Below are positions 39,301-47,391 of a stretch of 64,000 nucleotides of DNA, piece after piece; the stretch's first letter is position 1, and each line of letters opens with the position of its first letter. The DNA is from Duganella sp. SG902 (GTDB taxonomy: Bacteria > Pseudomonadota > Gammaproteobacteria > Burkholderiales > Burkholderiaceae_D), in assembly GCF_013376005.1 (NCBI RefSeq), contig NZ_JABMJK010000019.1, positions 1-64,000 of the forward strand, in the 5' to 3' direction. The position numbers and the translations under genes are program-made. Under the pieces are notes generated by a model that was not told the DNA's origin, ran no database searches, and saw only the letters and a list, made by a program, of their open reading frames with translations.

Positions 39301-41039
39301 ACATGGAAGTCTCGTTCAAGGAACGCGAACGCATGTTCGCGCTGCCACGCTCCTCGTGGGACGACTACAACAAGGAACTGATCTCGAAAGGCGGCGGCGT
39401 GTTCCCACGTACTGCGCGCTCGATCGAACTGTCGCCGGAAATCCGTGCCGTGCTGGATATCGAGGAAACCGCGCTGGCGCCGGAAGAGCTGATGCACCGT
39501 ATCCTGCTGGCGCCGGTGGACCTGTTCTACAACGGCGGCATCGGCACCTACATCAAGGCCTCCACCGAAACCCATGCGCAGGTGAAGGACCGCGCCAACG
39601 ACAACATCCGCGTCAACGGCAATGAGCTGCGCTGCAAGGTGGTGACCGAGGGCGGCAACCTCGGTGCGACGCAGGCGGGCCGTATCGAGTTCGCGCTGTC
39701 GGGCGGCCGCATCTTCACCGACGCGATCGACAACTCGGCCGGCGTGGATTGCTCGGACCACGAGGTGAACGCGAAGATGTGGCTGGACGTGGAAATGAAC
39801 GCCGGCCAGTTGAGCGAGGCGGACCGCAACCGCATCCTCAACGAGATGACCGACGATATCGAACGCCTGGTCCTGCGCGACAACACGCTGCAAACGCAGC
39901 TGCTGGTGCGCGAGCTGCAGGCGCAGGGCGACGCGGCCGTGCAGGACGGCTATGCCGCGCTGATCGCCTCGCTGGAGGAAGAGGGCGCGCTGTCGCGCGA
40001 ACTGGAGCAACTGCCTTCGGTGGCGGAACTGGCGCGCCGCAAGGCCGATGGCCGCGGCCTGACCACGCCGGAACTGGCGGTGGTGATCGCCAACGTGAAG
40101 AACCGCTACAAGCGCATCCTGTCGGCGCTGCCGCTGACGGAAAACAGCTGGGCCGAATCGGTGCTCAAGCCGTACTTCCCGGATCTGCTGGTGGCAACCC
40201 GTCCGGCGCTGGCTCACCCGCTGGCGAACGCCATCCTGGCCACCGTGCTGGCCAACGAATCGGTCAACCGTTGCGGTCCGCTGATGCTGCGCCAACTGGC
40301 CGGCGAGCATGGCGTGGATGAAGCGGACGTGATCCTGGCGTGGGGCCAGGCGTGGTCCGCGCTGAACCTGGCGCCGGTGTTCAACGCGCTGGACGCGGAT
40401 GCGCTGAAAGTGCCGCGCGCGGTGTCGATCAAGGTCGATGCGCACACCCGCGTGCTGCAAAAGGCCGTGATCGAAGGCGCGCTGTCGGTGCCTGCCGATC
40501 AGCTGCGCAAGGGCGTGGACGAGTTGACCCGCCTGTTCGCCAATCCGGAAACGCTGGCGCAGCTGACGCCCGTCAGCGGCCAGTCGGAGGCTGAGCTGAC
40601 CTCCGGCCTGCGCCCGGAATTCGTGCGCGCCTGGATGGCGGTCGACGCGATCGAAGCGGTGGCGGCGTTTGTGTTCGCGGCCCTGTCGGTGCAGCGTCCG
40701 GCGGGCATGGACTTGCCGGCCTTCCTGCAAGTGGGCCTGGCGTTGCGCGCGCAGGTGGGCATCGACACGCTGGAACGCGGCCTGAAGCTGCCGGCCACCA
40801 GCCGTTCGCAGGAGCAGCTGCGCAGCTACGCGCAGAACGCGCTGCGCCGCACGCAGCAACGCCTGCTGTCGCAAGTGCTCAAGCATGCCACCGGCGATCA
40901 CTCGGCGGTGGAGGCGGTGGAAGTCGTCGCCAACACGCTGGGCTTGTCGGGCTACGCGGTGGCGTCGGACCTCGAGCAGGCCATGCTGGACGTGTGGGCC
41001 TTGTCCGAGGCGGTCAACGCCACCGCGGTGGCGGCGTGA
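36339..41039 (+). CDS. gdhB: NAD-specific glutamate dehydrogenase, large (GDH160/180) type
   Basis: 1566 aa. Oxidatively deaminates glutamate to 2-oxoglutarate and ammonia. N-terminal ACT-like regulatory segments ([19 protein letters not shown]) precede a central catalytic domain. That domain has [49 protein letters not shown] and the dinucleotide region [17 protein letters not shown], followed by a long helical C-terminus. GGAG lies upstream of ATG 36339. In Pseudomonas the same enzyme is ArgR-controlled but unlinked; here it sits inside the AST operon between astB and astE. It would clear the glutamate made by AstC and AstE and return 2-oxoglutarate to AstC. Confidence 0.95.
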   Translation: [1566 protein letters not shown]

Positions 41040-41043
41040 CACG

Positions 41044-42039
41044 ATGAGCGACTTGCCAGCAGCCTTGCCGCCGGCGGTCCGCGCGCTCGCGGAGGCGGAC
41101 TTCAGCGCCATCGCGCCGCGCTTCGCGGCGGCCGGATTCACGGTCGCCGAGCCGGCGGACGGCATCATCACCATCAAGGCGGCTGGCGGCGCGGCGCGGC
41201 CGGCGGTGCTGGTCTCGGTCGGCGTGCATGGCGACGAGACCGGCCCGATCGAGGTCGTGGCTTACTTGCTGGACGCCTTGTCGCATCAGCCTTCCGCGCT
41301 GGCGGTGGATCTGATGCTCTGCGTCGGCAACATCGGCGCCATCCGCGCCGGCAAGCGCTTCATCGACGCGGACCTGAACCGCATGTTCCGTGCACAGCGC
41401 GGCACGCTGGAGGGCACGGCGGAAGCCGCGCGCGCGGACGTGATGATCGCGGCCACCACCGCCTTCTTCAAGGACGCGGGGCCGGTGCGCTGGCATCTCG
41501 ACCTGCACACCGCGATCCGGCCGTCGGTGTACCCAACCTTCGCCATCGTGCCGGAGCTGATTCGGGACGAACCGCGTGGCGCGTTGATCGACTGGCTGGG
41601 CCTTGCCGGCATCGGCGCCATCATCATGAATCCCGCCTCGGTGGGGACGTACAGCTATTACTCGGCCGAACATCACGCGGCGGCCGGCACCACCATTGAA
41701 CTGGGCCGCATTGGCACGCTGGGGCAGAACGACCTGGCGCAGTTCCAGGAGGCGTCGCAGGCGCTGGACGACCTGCTGCGCGGCGCGCCCAAGCGCGAGG
41801 GCACGCGGCGGCCGCACATCTTCAACACCGCGCGCCAGATCATCAAGTTGAGCGACCAGTTCAAGATGGCGTTCGGCAAAGAGACCCATAACTTCACCGC
41901 CATGAAACAAGGTGAAGAGATCGCGCGCGATGGCGACACCATCTACACCGTGCAGTATCCGGAGGAGCTGGTGGTGTTCCCAAATCCCGACGTGCGGGTG
42001 GGCTTGCGCGCGGGCTTGATGGTGGTGCGGGTCGGCTGA
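41044..42039 (+). CDS. astE: Succinylglutamate desuccinylase
   Basis: 331 aa zinc enzyme of the M14/aspartoacylase group. Last AST step: succinylglutamate to succinate and glutamate. Zinc ligands are in VGVHGDETGPIE and in WHLDLHTAIRPS; LMLCVGNIGAIRAGKRFIDADLNRMF is the family arginine/asparagine block. The likely catalytic glutamate is in TIELGRIG. It starts 4 nt after gdhB and ends the operon. Confidence 0.95.
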   Translation: MSDLPAALPPAVRALAEADFSAIAPRFAAAGFTVAEPADGIITIKAAGGAARPAVLVSVGVHGDETGPIEVVAYLLDALSHQPSALAVDLMLCVGNIGAIRAGKRFIDADLNRMFRAQRGTLEGTAEAARADVMIAATTAFFKDAGPVRWHLDLHTAIRPSVYPTFAIVPELIRDEPRGALIDWLGLAGIGAIIMNPASVGTYSYYSAEHHAAAGTTIELGRIGTLGQNDLAQFQEASQALDDLLRGAPKREGTRRPHIFNTARQIIKLSDQFKMAFGKETHNFTAMKQGEEIARDGDTIYTVQYPEELVVFPNPDVRVGLRAGLMVVRVG

Positions 42040-42131
42040 TCTTTACCCGCCTTTACACTTCGCGGGGTCATTGATACATGGATTGGTTCGTTAACAGGAG
42101 CAGCATTGTCCTTAACTACGGAGTAAGAGCC

Positions 42132-42632
42132 ATGACGACCGCAATCAGCAGCACATCCAGCAACAGCACCAGCGCCGCCACCTTCGACCCATCGAAAGGC
42201 GCGGCGCGTTTCGCCTCCAGGGTCTTCAAGGACATGGATGCCGACACCGACGGCAAGGTCAGCAAAGACGAATTCGTGAAAGGCCTGGAGTCCAAAGGCG
42301 TCTCGTCCGAAGACGCGACCAAACAATACGAGGCGATCGACAAGGAGGGCACCGGCTCGATCACGAAGGATGACCTGGAATCGGCCATCAAGAGCGGCGA
42401 CTTCAAGCCGCCACGTCCTCAGGGCGGCGGCGCGGCACCGCAAGGTGGTGGCGGTGGCGCCAGCAGTGTCAGCGCGAGCAGCGCCAAAACCTACGAGGCC
42501 GCCGACAAGAACGAGGACGGCACCGTTACGCAGCAAGAGCAGCTGGTCTACGACATGGCCCAAGCCGCCAAATCCGCAGCGGCGTCGACCAGCGCCGACA
42601 AGCTCGGCACCAACATCGACGCTCTGGCTTGA
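42132..42632 (+). CDS. EF-hand calcium-binding protein
   Basis: 166 aa. Three EF-hand-like loops: DADTDGKVSKDE (near 39-50, complete), DKEGTGSITKDD (near 71, plausible) and DKNEDGTVTQQE near the C-terminus. The second and third are joined by a Pro/Gly-rich linker (PPRPQGGGAAPQGGGGG). The N-terminus is Ser/Thr-rich without a signal peptide. ATG 42132 has GGAGTAAGA upstream. Likely a small calcium sensor or buffer of the CREC-EF style; partner unknown. Confidence 0.85.
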   Translation: MTTAISSTSSNSTSAATFDPSKGAARFASRVFKDMDADTDGKVSKDEFVKGLESKGVSSEDATKQYEAIDKEGTGSITKDDLESAIKSGDFKPPRPQGGGAAPQGGGGGASSVSASSAKTYEAADKNEDGTVTQQEQLVYDMAQAAKSAAASTSADKLGTNIDALA

Positions 42633-42639
42633 GAGGGGG

Positions 42640-42759
42640 TTAGGCGCGGACGATCAGGGCGGTCAGGGTGATGGCCAGGCCGACCAGCATCATGGCGGCG
42701 CCGGTGACGGCGGCGGGATGGAAGCGGCGGGATACGGTCGGGATTTTCTTGATCGGCAT
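42640..42759 (-). CDS. 39-aa single-pass membrane protein
   Basis: Reading the minus strand from ATG 42759 gives MPIKKIPTVSRRFHP, then AAVTGAAMMLVGLAITLTALIVRA and TAA at 42640. AAGGAGAG sits 7-8 nt upstream, a strong ribosome site. A basic N-terminus followed by one hydrophobic helix fits a small inner-membrane protein. It ends 8 nt from the EF-hand gene stop, convergent with it. No family recognised. Confidence 0.65.
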   Translation of the reverse strand: MPIKKIPTVSRRFHPAAVTGAAMMLVGLAITLTALIVRA

Positions 42760-42976
42760 GCTGGCTCTCCTTCTTGGCTTTTGGTAACACTTGCCTCAAG
42801 CGTAACCTGCGCCTAGTTTCCAATCTATACATGCCGCTGTATCAAAAGTAAGCACTTGTAACGTCAAGGCGAGGGAGGTTGTATTTCTGGCACAAAATAC
42901 CTGTAGGGCCGCGCGCCGCCAGGCCCTATAATCGCTGTGTTTTTTGCCTGAATATAGACTCCCACAAGGATTGCCT

Positions 42977-44437
42977 GTGAACCAAACGCTGGTCCAGAAA
43001 CTGACCCGTACCAAGCCGGTCGACAATAAAAACACCGAACAAGCTGCAAGCAGCAGTAACAGTCTGCACCGCTCCATAGGCCTGTTTCCCCTGACGATGA
43101 TCGGCGTCGGCGCCACCATCGGCACCGGCATCTTCTTCACCATGGTCGAAGCCGTACCCAAGGCCGGCCCGTCGGTGATCCTGTCCTTCCTGATCGCGGC
43201 GATCACCGCCGGCCTGACGGCGCTGTGTTACGCCGAACTGTCGTTCCGCATTCCCGCCTCCGGCTCCTCGTACTCGTTCGCCTACGCCACCGTGGGCGAG
43301 TTCCTGGCCTTCATCATGGCCGCCTGCCTGCTGCTGGAGTACGGCCTGGCCGCCAGCGCCACCGCCATCGGCTGGTCGGACTACCTGAACAACTTCCTCA
43401 ACAACGCGTTCGGCTGGCACATCCCCGAACTGCTGCGCACGCCGATGATCGTCTCCACCGCGCACGGCATCGAGATCCACGGCGGCCATATCAACCTGCC
43501 GCCGATCATCCTGGTCTGCCTGTGCTGCCTGCTGCTGGTGCGCGGCGCCAAGGAGTCGGCCACCACCAACGCCATCATGGTGCTGGTCAAGCTGGCCATC
43601 CTGATCTTCTTCGTGGTGATCGCCTTCAGCGGTTTCGACATCAACAACTTCCACCCGTTCTTCAGCCCGGACGGCGGCGTGCACTACACCGGCGTGGCCG
43701 GCGTGACGGCGGCGGCGGCCACCGTGTTCTTCTCCTTCATCGGCCTGGATACCGTGGCCACGGCCGGCGAGGAGGTGCGCAACCCGACCCGCAACGTGCC
43801 GATCGGCATTCTGGCCGCGCTCGGCATCGTCACCCTGTTCTACATGCTGGTGGCGGTGGCCGCGATGGGCGCGCAGCCGGCGGCCAAGTTCGCCGGCCAG
43901 GAAGCCGGCCTGGCCGTCATCCTGCAGAACGTCACCGGCCAGACCTGGCCGGCGCTGGTGCTGGCGGCGGGCGCCGTGATCTCGGTGTTCAGCGTGACGC
44001 TGGTGACCATCTACGGCCAGACGCGCATCCTGTACGCCATCGCCAAGGACGGCCTGATCTCGAAATCGTTCCAGAAGGTCAGCCCGCGCACCGGTTCGCC
44101 GGTGCAGAACACGCTGATCGTGTGCATCGTGGTGGGCCTGGTGGCCGGCTTCGTGGACGCCACCTTCCTGTGGGACATGGTCAGCATGGGCACGCTGACG
44201 GCCTTCATCGTGGTGTCGCTGGCGGTGCCGGTGATGCGCCACAAGGAAGGCGCGTCGGCGGTGAAGGGCTTCCGCGTGCCCGGCGGTCCTTACCTCGTGC
44301 CGGGCTTGAGCATCGGGGCCTGCTTATATCTGATGTTCGGCTTGTCGATGACGACTTATACCGTGTTCGTGATCTGGATGAGCGCGGCGATTCTGACCTA
44401 CTTCCTGTACGGGATGAGAAATTCCCGGCTCAACTAA
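42977..44437 (+). CDS. APC-family amino acid permease (cationic amino acid transporter-like)
   Basis: 486 aa from GTG 42977, which has AAGGA 7 nt upstream; a TTG at 42944 is in frame but lacks a ribosome site. About 12 to 14 helices; SIGLFPLTMIGVGATIGTGIFF is the APC helix-1 motif, and FFSFIGLDTVATAGEEVRNPTRNVPIGI is the helix-6 region typical of CAT-like carriers. TATAAT at 42927-42932 is a good -10. Given the AST operon next door, arginine or ornithine is a reasonable substrate guess. Confidence 0.88.
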   Translation: MNQTLVQKLTRTKPVDNKNTEQAASSSNSLHRSIGLFPLTMIGVGATIGTGIFFTMVEAVPKAGPSVILSFLIAAITAGLTALCYAELSFRIPASGSSYSFAYATVGEFLAFIMAACLLLEYGLAASATAIGWSDYLNNFLNNAFGWHIPELLRTPMIVSTAHGIEIHGGHINLPPIILVCLCCLLLVRGAKESATTNAIMVLVKLAILIFFVVIAFSGFDINNFHPFFSPDGGVHYTGVAGVTAAAATVFFSFIGLDTVATAGEEVRNPTRNVPIGILAALGIVTLFYMLVAVAAMGAQPAAKFAGQEAGLAVILQNVTGQTWPALVLAAGAVISVFSVTLVTIYGQTRILYAIAKDGLISKSFQKVSPRTGSPVQNTLIVCIVVGLVAGFVDATFLWDMVSMGTLTAFIVVSLAVPVMRHKEGASAVKGFRVPGGPYLVPGLSIGACLYLMFGLSMTTYTVFVIWMSAAILTYFLYGMRNSRLN

Positions 44438-44473
44438 AAAAGCCCCGGCCGCTTGCGCGCGCCGGGGCTTTTT
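44436..44473. terminator. Bidirectional terminator between the permease and small-protein operons
   Basis: A nine-bp stem AGCCCCGGC/GCCGGGGCT (44441-44449 with 44461-44469), with A5 on the left and T5 on the right. It can stop transcription from both convergent sides. Confidence 0.85.
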
Positions 44474-44499
44474 GCCATTTTGCTCAGTAGCTGTATAGC

Positions 44500-44598
44500 T
44501 TATTCAGCCTTGTTTTCTGGCTTGTTGCCCAGGTAGAGGCGCAGCACCAGGCCGGACAGGGCGATTGCGGCAGGCAGGTTTTCGATGATGGTCAGCAT
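44500..44598 (-). CDS. 32-aa small protein
   Basis: Minus-strand ATG 44598 gives MLTIIENLPAAIALSGLVLR, then LYLGNKPENKAE and TAA at 44500, with AAGGAGA 6 nt upstream. It has a short amphipathic/hydrophobic helix and a charged tail. It follows the 73-aa gene by 25 nt and shares the downstream terminator, so the pair looks like a small operon. No family recognised. Confidence 0.6.
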   Translation of the reverse strand: MLTIIENLPAAIALSGLVLRLYLGNKPENKAE

Positions 44599-44623
44599 GG
44601 TGTTCTCCTTGAAGTAGATTCGA

Positions 44624-44845
44624 TTAACCGCGGGAAGCGAAATAGCGCAGCTCAGCAGCCAGGTTAGGCGAATGCAGCTCGCTATCGGCGGCCAGGCGGT
44701 TCAGCCACCAGATGGTTTCTTCCTTGTTGCGCTGCGATACAACTGGCTGGACAGCGAACAGGGCGGCGATCAGTTGACGCGCGGCGTTGGCGATGTTGGC
44801 GAAGTAGCCGTTGTCAGCAAAGGTGTTGTAGGTCGTTGCGCTCAT
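44624..44845 (-). CDS. 73-aa hypothetical protein
   Basis: From ATG 44845 (MSATTYNTFADNGYFANIA); the upstream ATG at 44857 contains the GGAG ribosome site for this start. The C-terminal part ETIWWLNRLAADSELHSPNLAAELRYFASRG is helical and faintly recalls short DUF3563-type proteins, but I cannot confirm this. It heads a two-gene unit with the 32-aa protein. An A/T-rich, 215-nt spacer upstream probably holds its promoter and that of the divergent diguanylate cyclase. Confidence 0.6.
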   Translation of the reverse strand: MSATTYNTFADNGYFANIANAARQLIAALFAVQPVVSQRNKEETIWWLNRLAADSELHSPNLAAELRYFASRG

Positions 44846-45060
44846 TTGAAGCTCCATGAATATCCGTTTGATGCGTTGCAGTATGCGCCCCTTTCAGTAA
44901 TAAATAAACTTTTGATTTGTGATACGAGCCATAAATTAAATGTATAACTCCGTGTTTTCCCTATGAAACACCATTGCCCTTTGGCAGCAAATTTCTTTTC
45001 TCGGTGAAACTACGTTCAGGTATGATTGTGTCCGTTTGGCAATAATCTGATGGGGTTGGG

Positions 45061-46467
45061 ATGTCGCTGCGCACAAAATTCATGCTGGCTTTGCTGCTGA
45101 CCGGACTGGCCGCGGTGGCGATGGTGGGCACCCTGGCCTATATCGGCATGACCAAGAAGGTGGATTCCATCCGGCGCGAGCGGGCGGCGGAGCAGTTCCA
45201 TACGGCGGTCACCGCCTACCTGCGGAAGTACGGCAGCTGGCAGGACAGCCCCGGCAAGCAGGGCTTCGATGAATTCATGCAGTCCGGCGAGCAGCCGCCG
45301 ATGCTGTCGGACGGCGCGCAAAGCGAAGACCGCCGTCCGCCACGCGACGAGGGACGCGGCCCGCAGGACGATCCTCGGGGCGGCATGGATGACGGCCGCG
45401 GACCGCCGCCGCGCGGCGAGGGCGAACCAGAGCGCCGGCCACGCGGCGAGGGCAATGACGAGGGCCGCCGCCCGCCACGCCGGGGCGGCGAACCGCCATT
45501 CCGTTTCATCCTGGCCGATCAGGACTTTCGTGTGGTGCTGGGCGCCGGCGTGTACCGCCATGGCGAGGCGCTGCCCGAGGCCGCGCGCAAGGATGCGCGT
45601 CCGGTCATGGTCAATGGCCGGGTGGCCGCCTACGTGTCGCCGGAGGGCGTCATCACGCCGAGCAAGCAGGAACTCCAGTATCTGGCCGCGATGCGCGAGG
45701 CGCTGTGGTATGGCGTCAGCGGCGCGGCGGTGCTGGCGTTGGTGCTCGGCTTCCTGTTAAGCCGCAGTCTTGGCCGCACGCTCGGCCACCTGACCAGCGC
45801 GGTGCGCGCCATGCATGGCGGCTCGCTGCTGCAGCGCGTGCCGGTGGAGGGCAAGGACGAAGTGGCCGAACTGGCCGTCGCCTTCAACGACATGAGCGAG
45901 AAGCTGGCGCGCTCGCACCAGGAGCTGCAGGAGTCGCACCAGACCATCCTGGCGCAGGCCGAGCAAATGCGCGAGCTCAGTGTGCGCGACGCGCTGACCA
46001 AGCTGCACAACCGCCGCCACTTCGACGAGCAGGCCACCACCTTGTTCAGCCACGCGGTGCGGCACAAGCGCCCGCTGGCGATGGTGATCGGCGATATCGA
46101 CTACTTCAAGAAGATCAACGACCAGTTCTCGCACGCCACCGGCGACGCGGTGCTGCGCCAGGTCGGCGAGATCCTGCGCAGCCATATGCGCCTGAGCGAT
46201 CTGGTGGCGCGCTACGGCGGCGAGGAATTCGTGATCGCCTTCCCGGAGACCGAACTGCCGCAGGCGGCCGCGCTGTGCGACAAGCTGCGCGGGATTATCG
46301 AGTCCTTCCCGTGGCATCAGGTGCATCCGGACCTGAAGGTCACGATGAGCATGGGCGTGTATGCCGACCTCGCGGCCGGCACGGCGGAAGCCATGTTGCA
46401 AAAGGCCGACGCGCTGCTGTATCGCGCCAAGGAGACGGGCCGCAACCGGGTCTGCTTCGCGGCGTGA
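45061..46467 (+). CDS. Membrane-bound diguanylate cyclase with HAMP and GGDEF domains
   Basis: 468 aa. TM1 near 7-29 is followed by a periplasmic region to about 215. A ~60-residue stretch of that region (about 87-147) is almost entirely Arg, Pro, Gly, Asp and Glu (RPPRDEGRGPQDDPRGG and similar). Then come TM2 (near 219-241), a HAMP segment and a short coiled coil (LARSHQELQESHQTIL), and a GGDEF domain with the active site RYGGEEF. An RLSD inhibitory site lies five residues before it. It makes cyclic di-GMP and is probably product-inhibited. The signal sensed is unknown. Confidence 0.93.
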   Translation: MSLRTKFMLALLLTGLAAVAMVGTLAYIGMTKKVDSIRRERAAEQFHTAVTAYLRKYGSWQDSPGKQGFDEFMQSGEQPPMLSDGAQSEDRRPPRDEGRGPQDDPRGGMDDGRGPPPRGEGEPERRPRGEGNDEGRRPPRRGGEPPFRFILADQDFRVVLGAGVYRHGEALPEAARKDARPVMVNGRVAAYVSPEGVITPSKQELQYLAAMREALWYGVSGAAVLALVLGFLLSRSLGRTLGHLTSAVRAMHGGSLLQRVPVEGKDEVAELAVAFNDMSEKLARSHQELQESHQTILAQAEQMRELSVRDALTKLHNRRHFDEQATTLFSHAVRHKRPLAMVIGDIDYFKKINDQFSHATGDAVLRQVGEILRSHMRLSDLVARYGGEEFVIAFPETELPQAAALCDKLRGIIESFPWHQVHPDLKVTMSMGVYADLAAGTAEAMLQKADALLYRAKETGRNRVCFAA

Positions 46468-47382
46468 TCAAGCCCGGCGGTCCAGCCAGCGGCCGCCAAA
46501 CATGGTGCACACCAGCGCCGCCACAACCAGCGTGATACCGGCCCACTGCCAGCCGGTGATGGTGTCGCCCAGCGCCACCATGCCAGACGCGATGCCGATC
46601 ACCGGCACGCCAAGGCTGAAAGGGGCGACCCGATTGACCGGGTGGCGCTTCAATAGCCGGGTCCACAGCGCGTAGCCGATGATGGTGGACATCCAGCCGA
46701 TATACGCCACGGACACCCAGGCCGCCAGCGGCGCGCCGACCCATTGCCAGCGCGTGGCCGGATCATCGAAGGCCAGCGACAGCAGCACGAAGGGCACGAT
46801 GGGCACGGCGCCGCACCAGACGATAAAACTGATCACGTCGAATTCCGGCGTGGCCCGCTGCGCGCGCCGCACCACGATGTTCGACACCGCCCACATGGCC
46901 GCGCCGGCGAGGCATAGCGCGAAACCGGCGGGCGTGATGTCGCTGGCGTGGATCGCCCGCAGGGCGCTCATGGCGAAGCACAGCAGACCCACCGCAGCCA
47001 GCGCCAGGCCGGCCAGCAGGGCGCGGCTGGTGCGCTCCTTCAGTAGCAGGAAGCCGAAGATGGCGGTGAAGAAGACCTGCGTCTGCAGGATGACCGACGC
47101 CAGCGAAGCCGACATCCCCACCTTCAGCGACAGGAACAGCAGGCCGAATTGACCCACGCCCTGACTCAGGCCGTAAGCGAGTATCCACCTGGCCGGCAGC
47201 TTGGGTGGCCTCACGAACAGGATCAGCGGCAGGATGGCGAACACGTAGCGCGCCGCGCCCAGCTGGAACGGCGTCAGGTCGCGCAGGCCGACTTTCATGG
47301 CGACGAAGTTGGTGCCCCAGATGATAACCACCAGCAGGGCGGAAAGCAGGTCGCGGGTGGTGAAGGATGAGTTGGCGGTCAT
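46468..47382 (-). CDS. EamA-family metabolite exporter
   Basis: 304 aa, about 10 helices, two EamA repeats (LVVIIWGTNFVAMKVGLRDLTPFQLGAARYVFA; RVAPFSLGVPVIGIASGMVALGD). It resembles the E. coli EamA cysteine/O-acetylserine exporter. Its stop abuts the stop of the diguanylate cyclase with no spacer. It lies 9 nt downstream of the FUSC gene and is probably cotranscribed with it. Confidence 0.88.
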   Translation of the reverse strand: MTANSSFTTRDLLSALLVVIIWGTNFVAMKVGLRDLTPFQLGAARYVFAILPLILFVRPPKLPARWILAYGLSQGVGQFGLLFLSLKVGMSASLASVILQTQVFFTAIFGFLLLKERTSRALLAGLALAAVGLLCFAMSALRAIHASDITPAGFALCLAGAAMWAVSNIVVRRAQRATPEFDVISFIVWCGAVPIVPFVLLSLAFDDPATRWQWVGAPLAAWVSVAYIGWMSTIIGYALWTRLLKRHPVNRVAPFSLGVPVIGIASGMVALGDTITGWQWAGITLVVAALVCTMFGGRWLDRRA

Positions 47383-47391
47383 CCTCCCATG

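Noticed and set aside
33450-41177. A 2575-codon open frame on the minus strand opposite astD, astB, gdhB and astE
   Set aside because: It is the mirror of high-GC coding genes with clear families on the plus strand. Its translation is His/Arg/Gln-rich with no recognisable domain.
42548-42832. A 94-codon minus-strand frame over the small-protein locus
   Set aside because: Different frame from the well-initiated 39-aa protein at 42640-42759; Arg/His-rich shadow.
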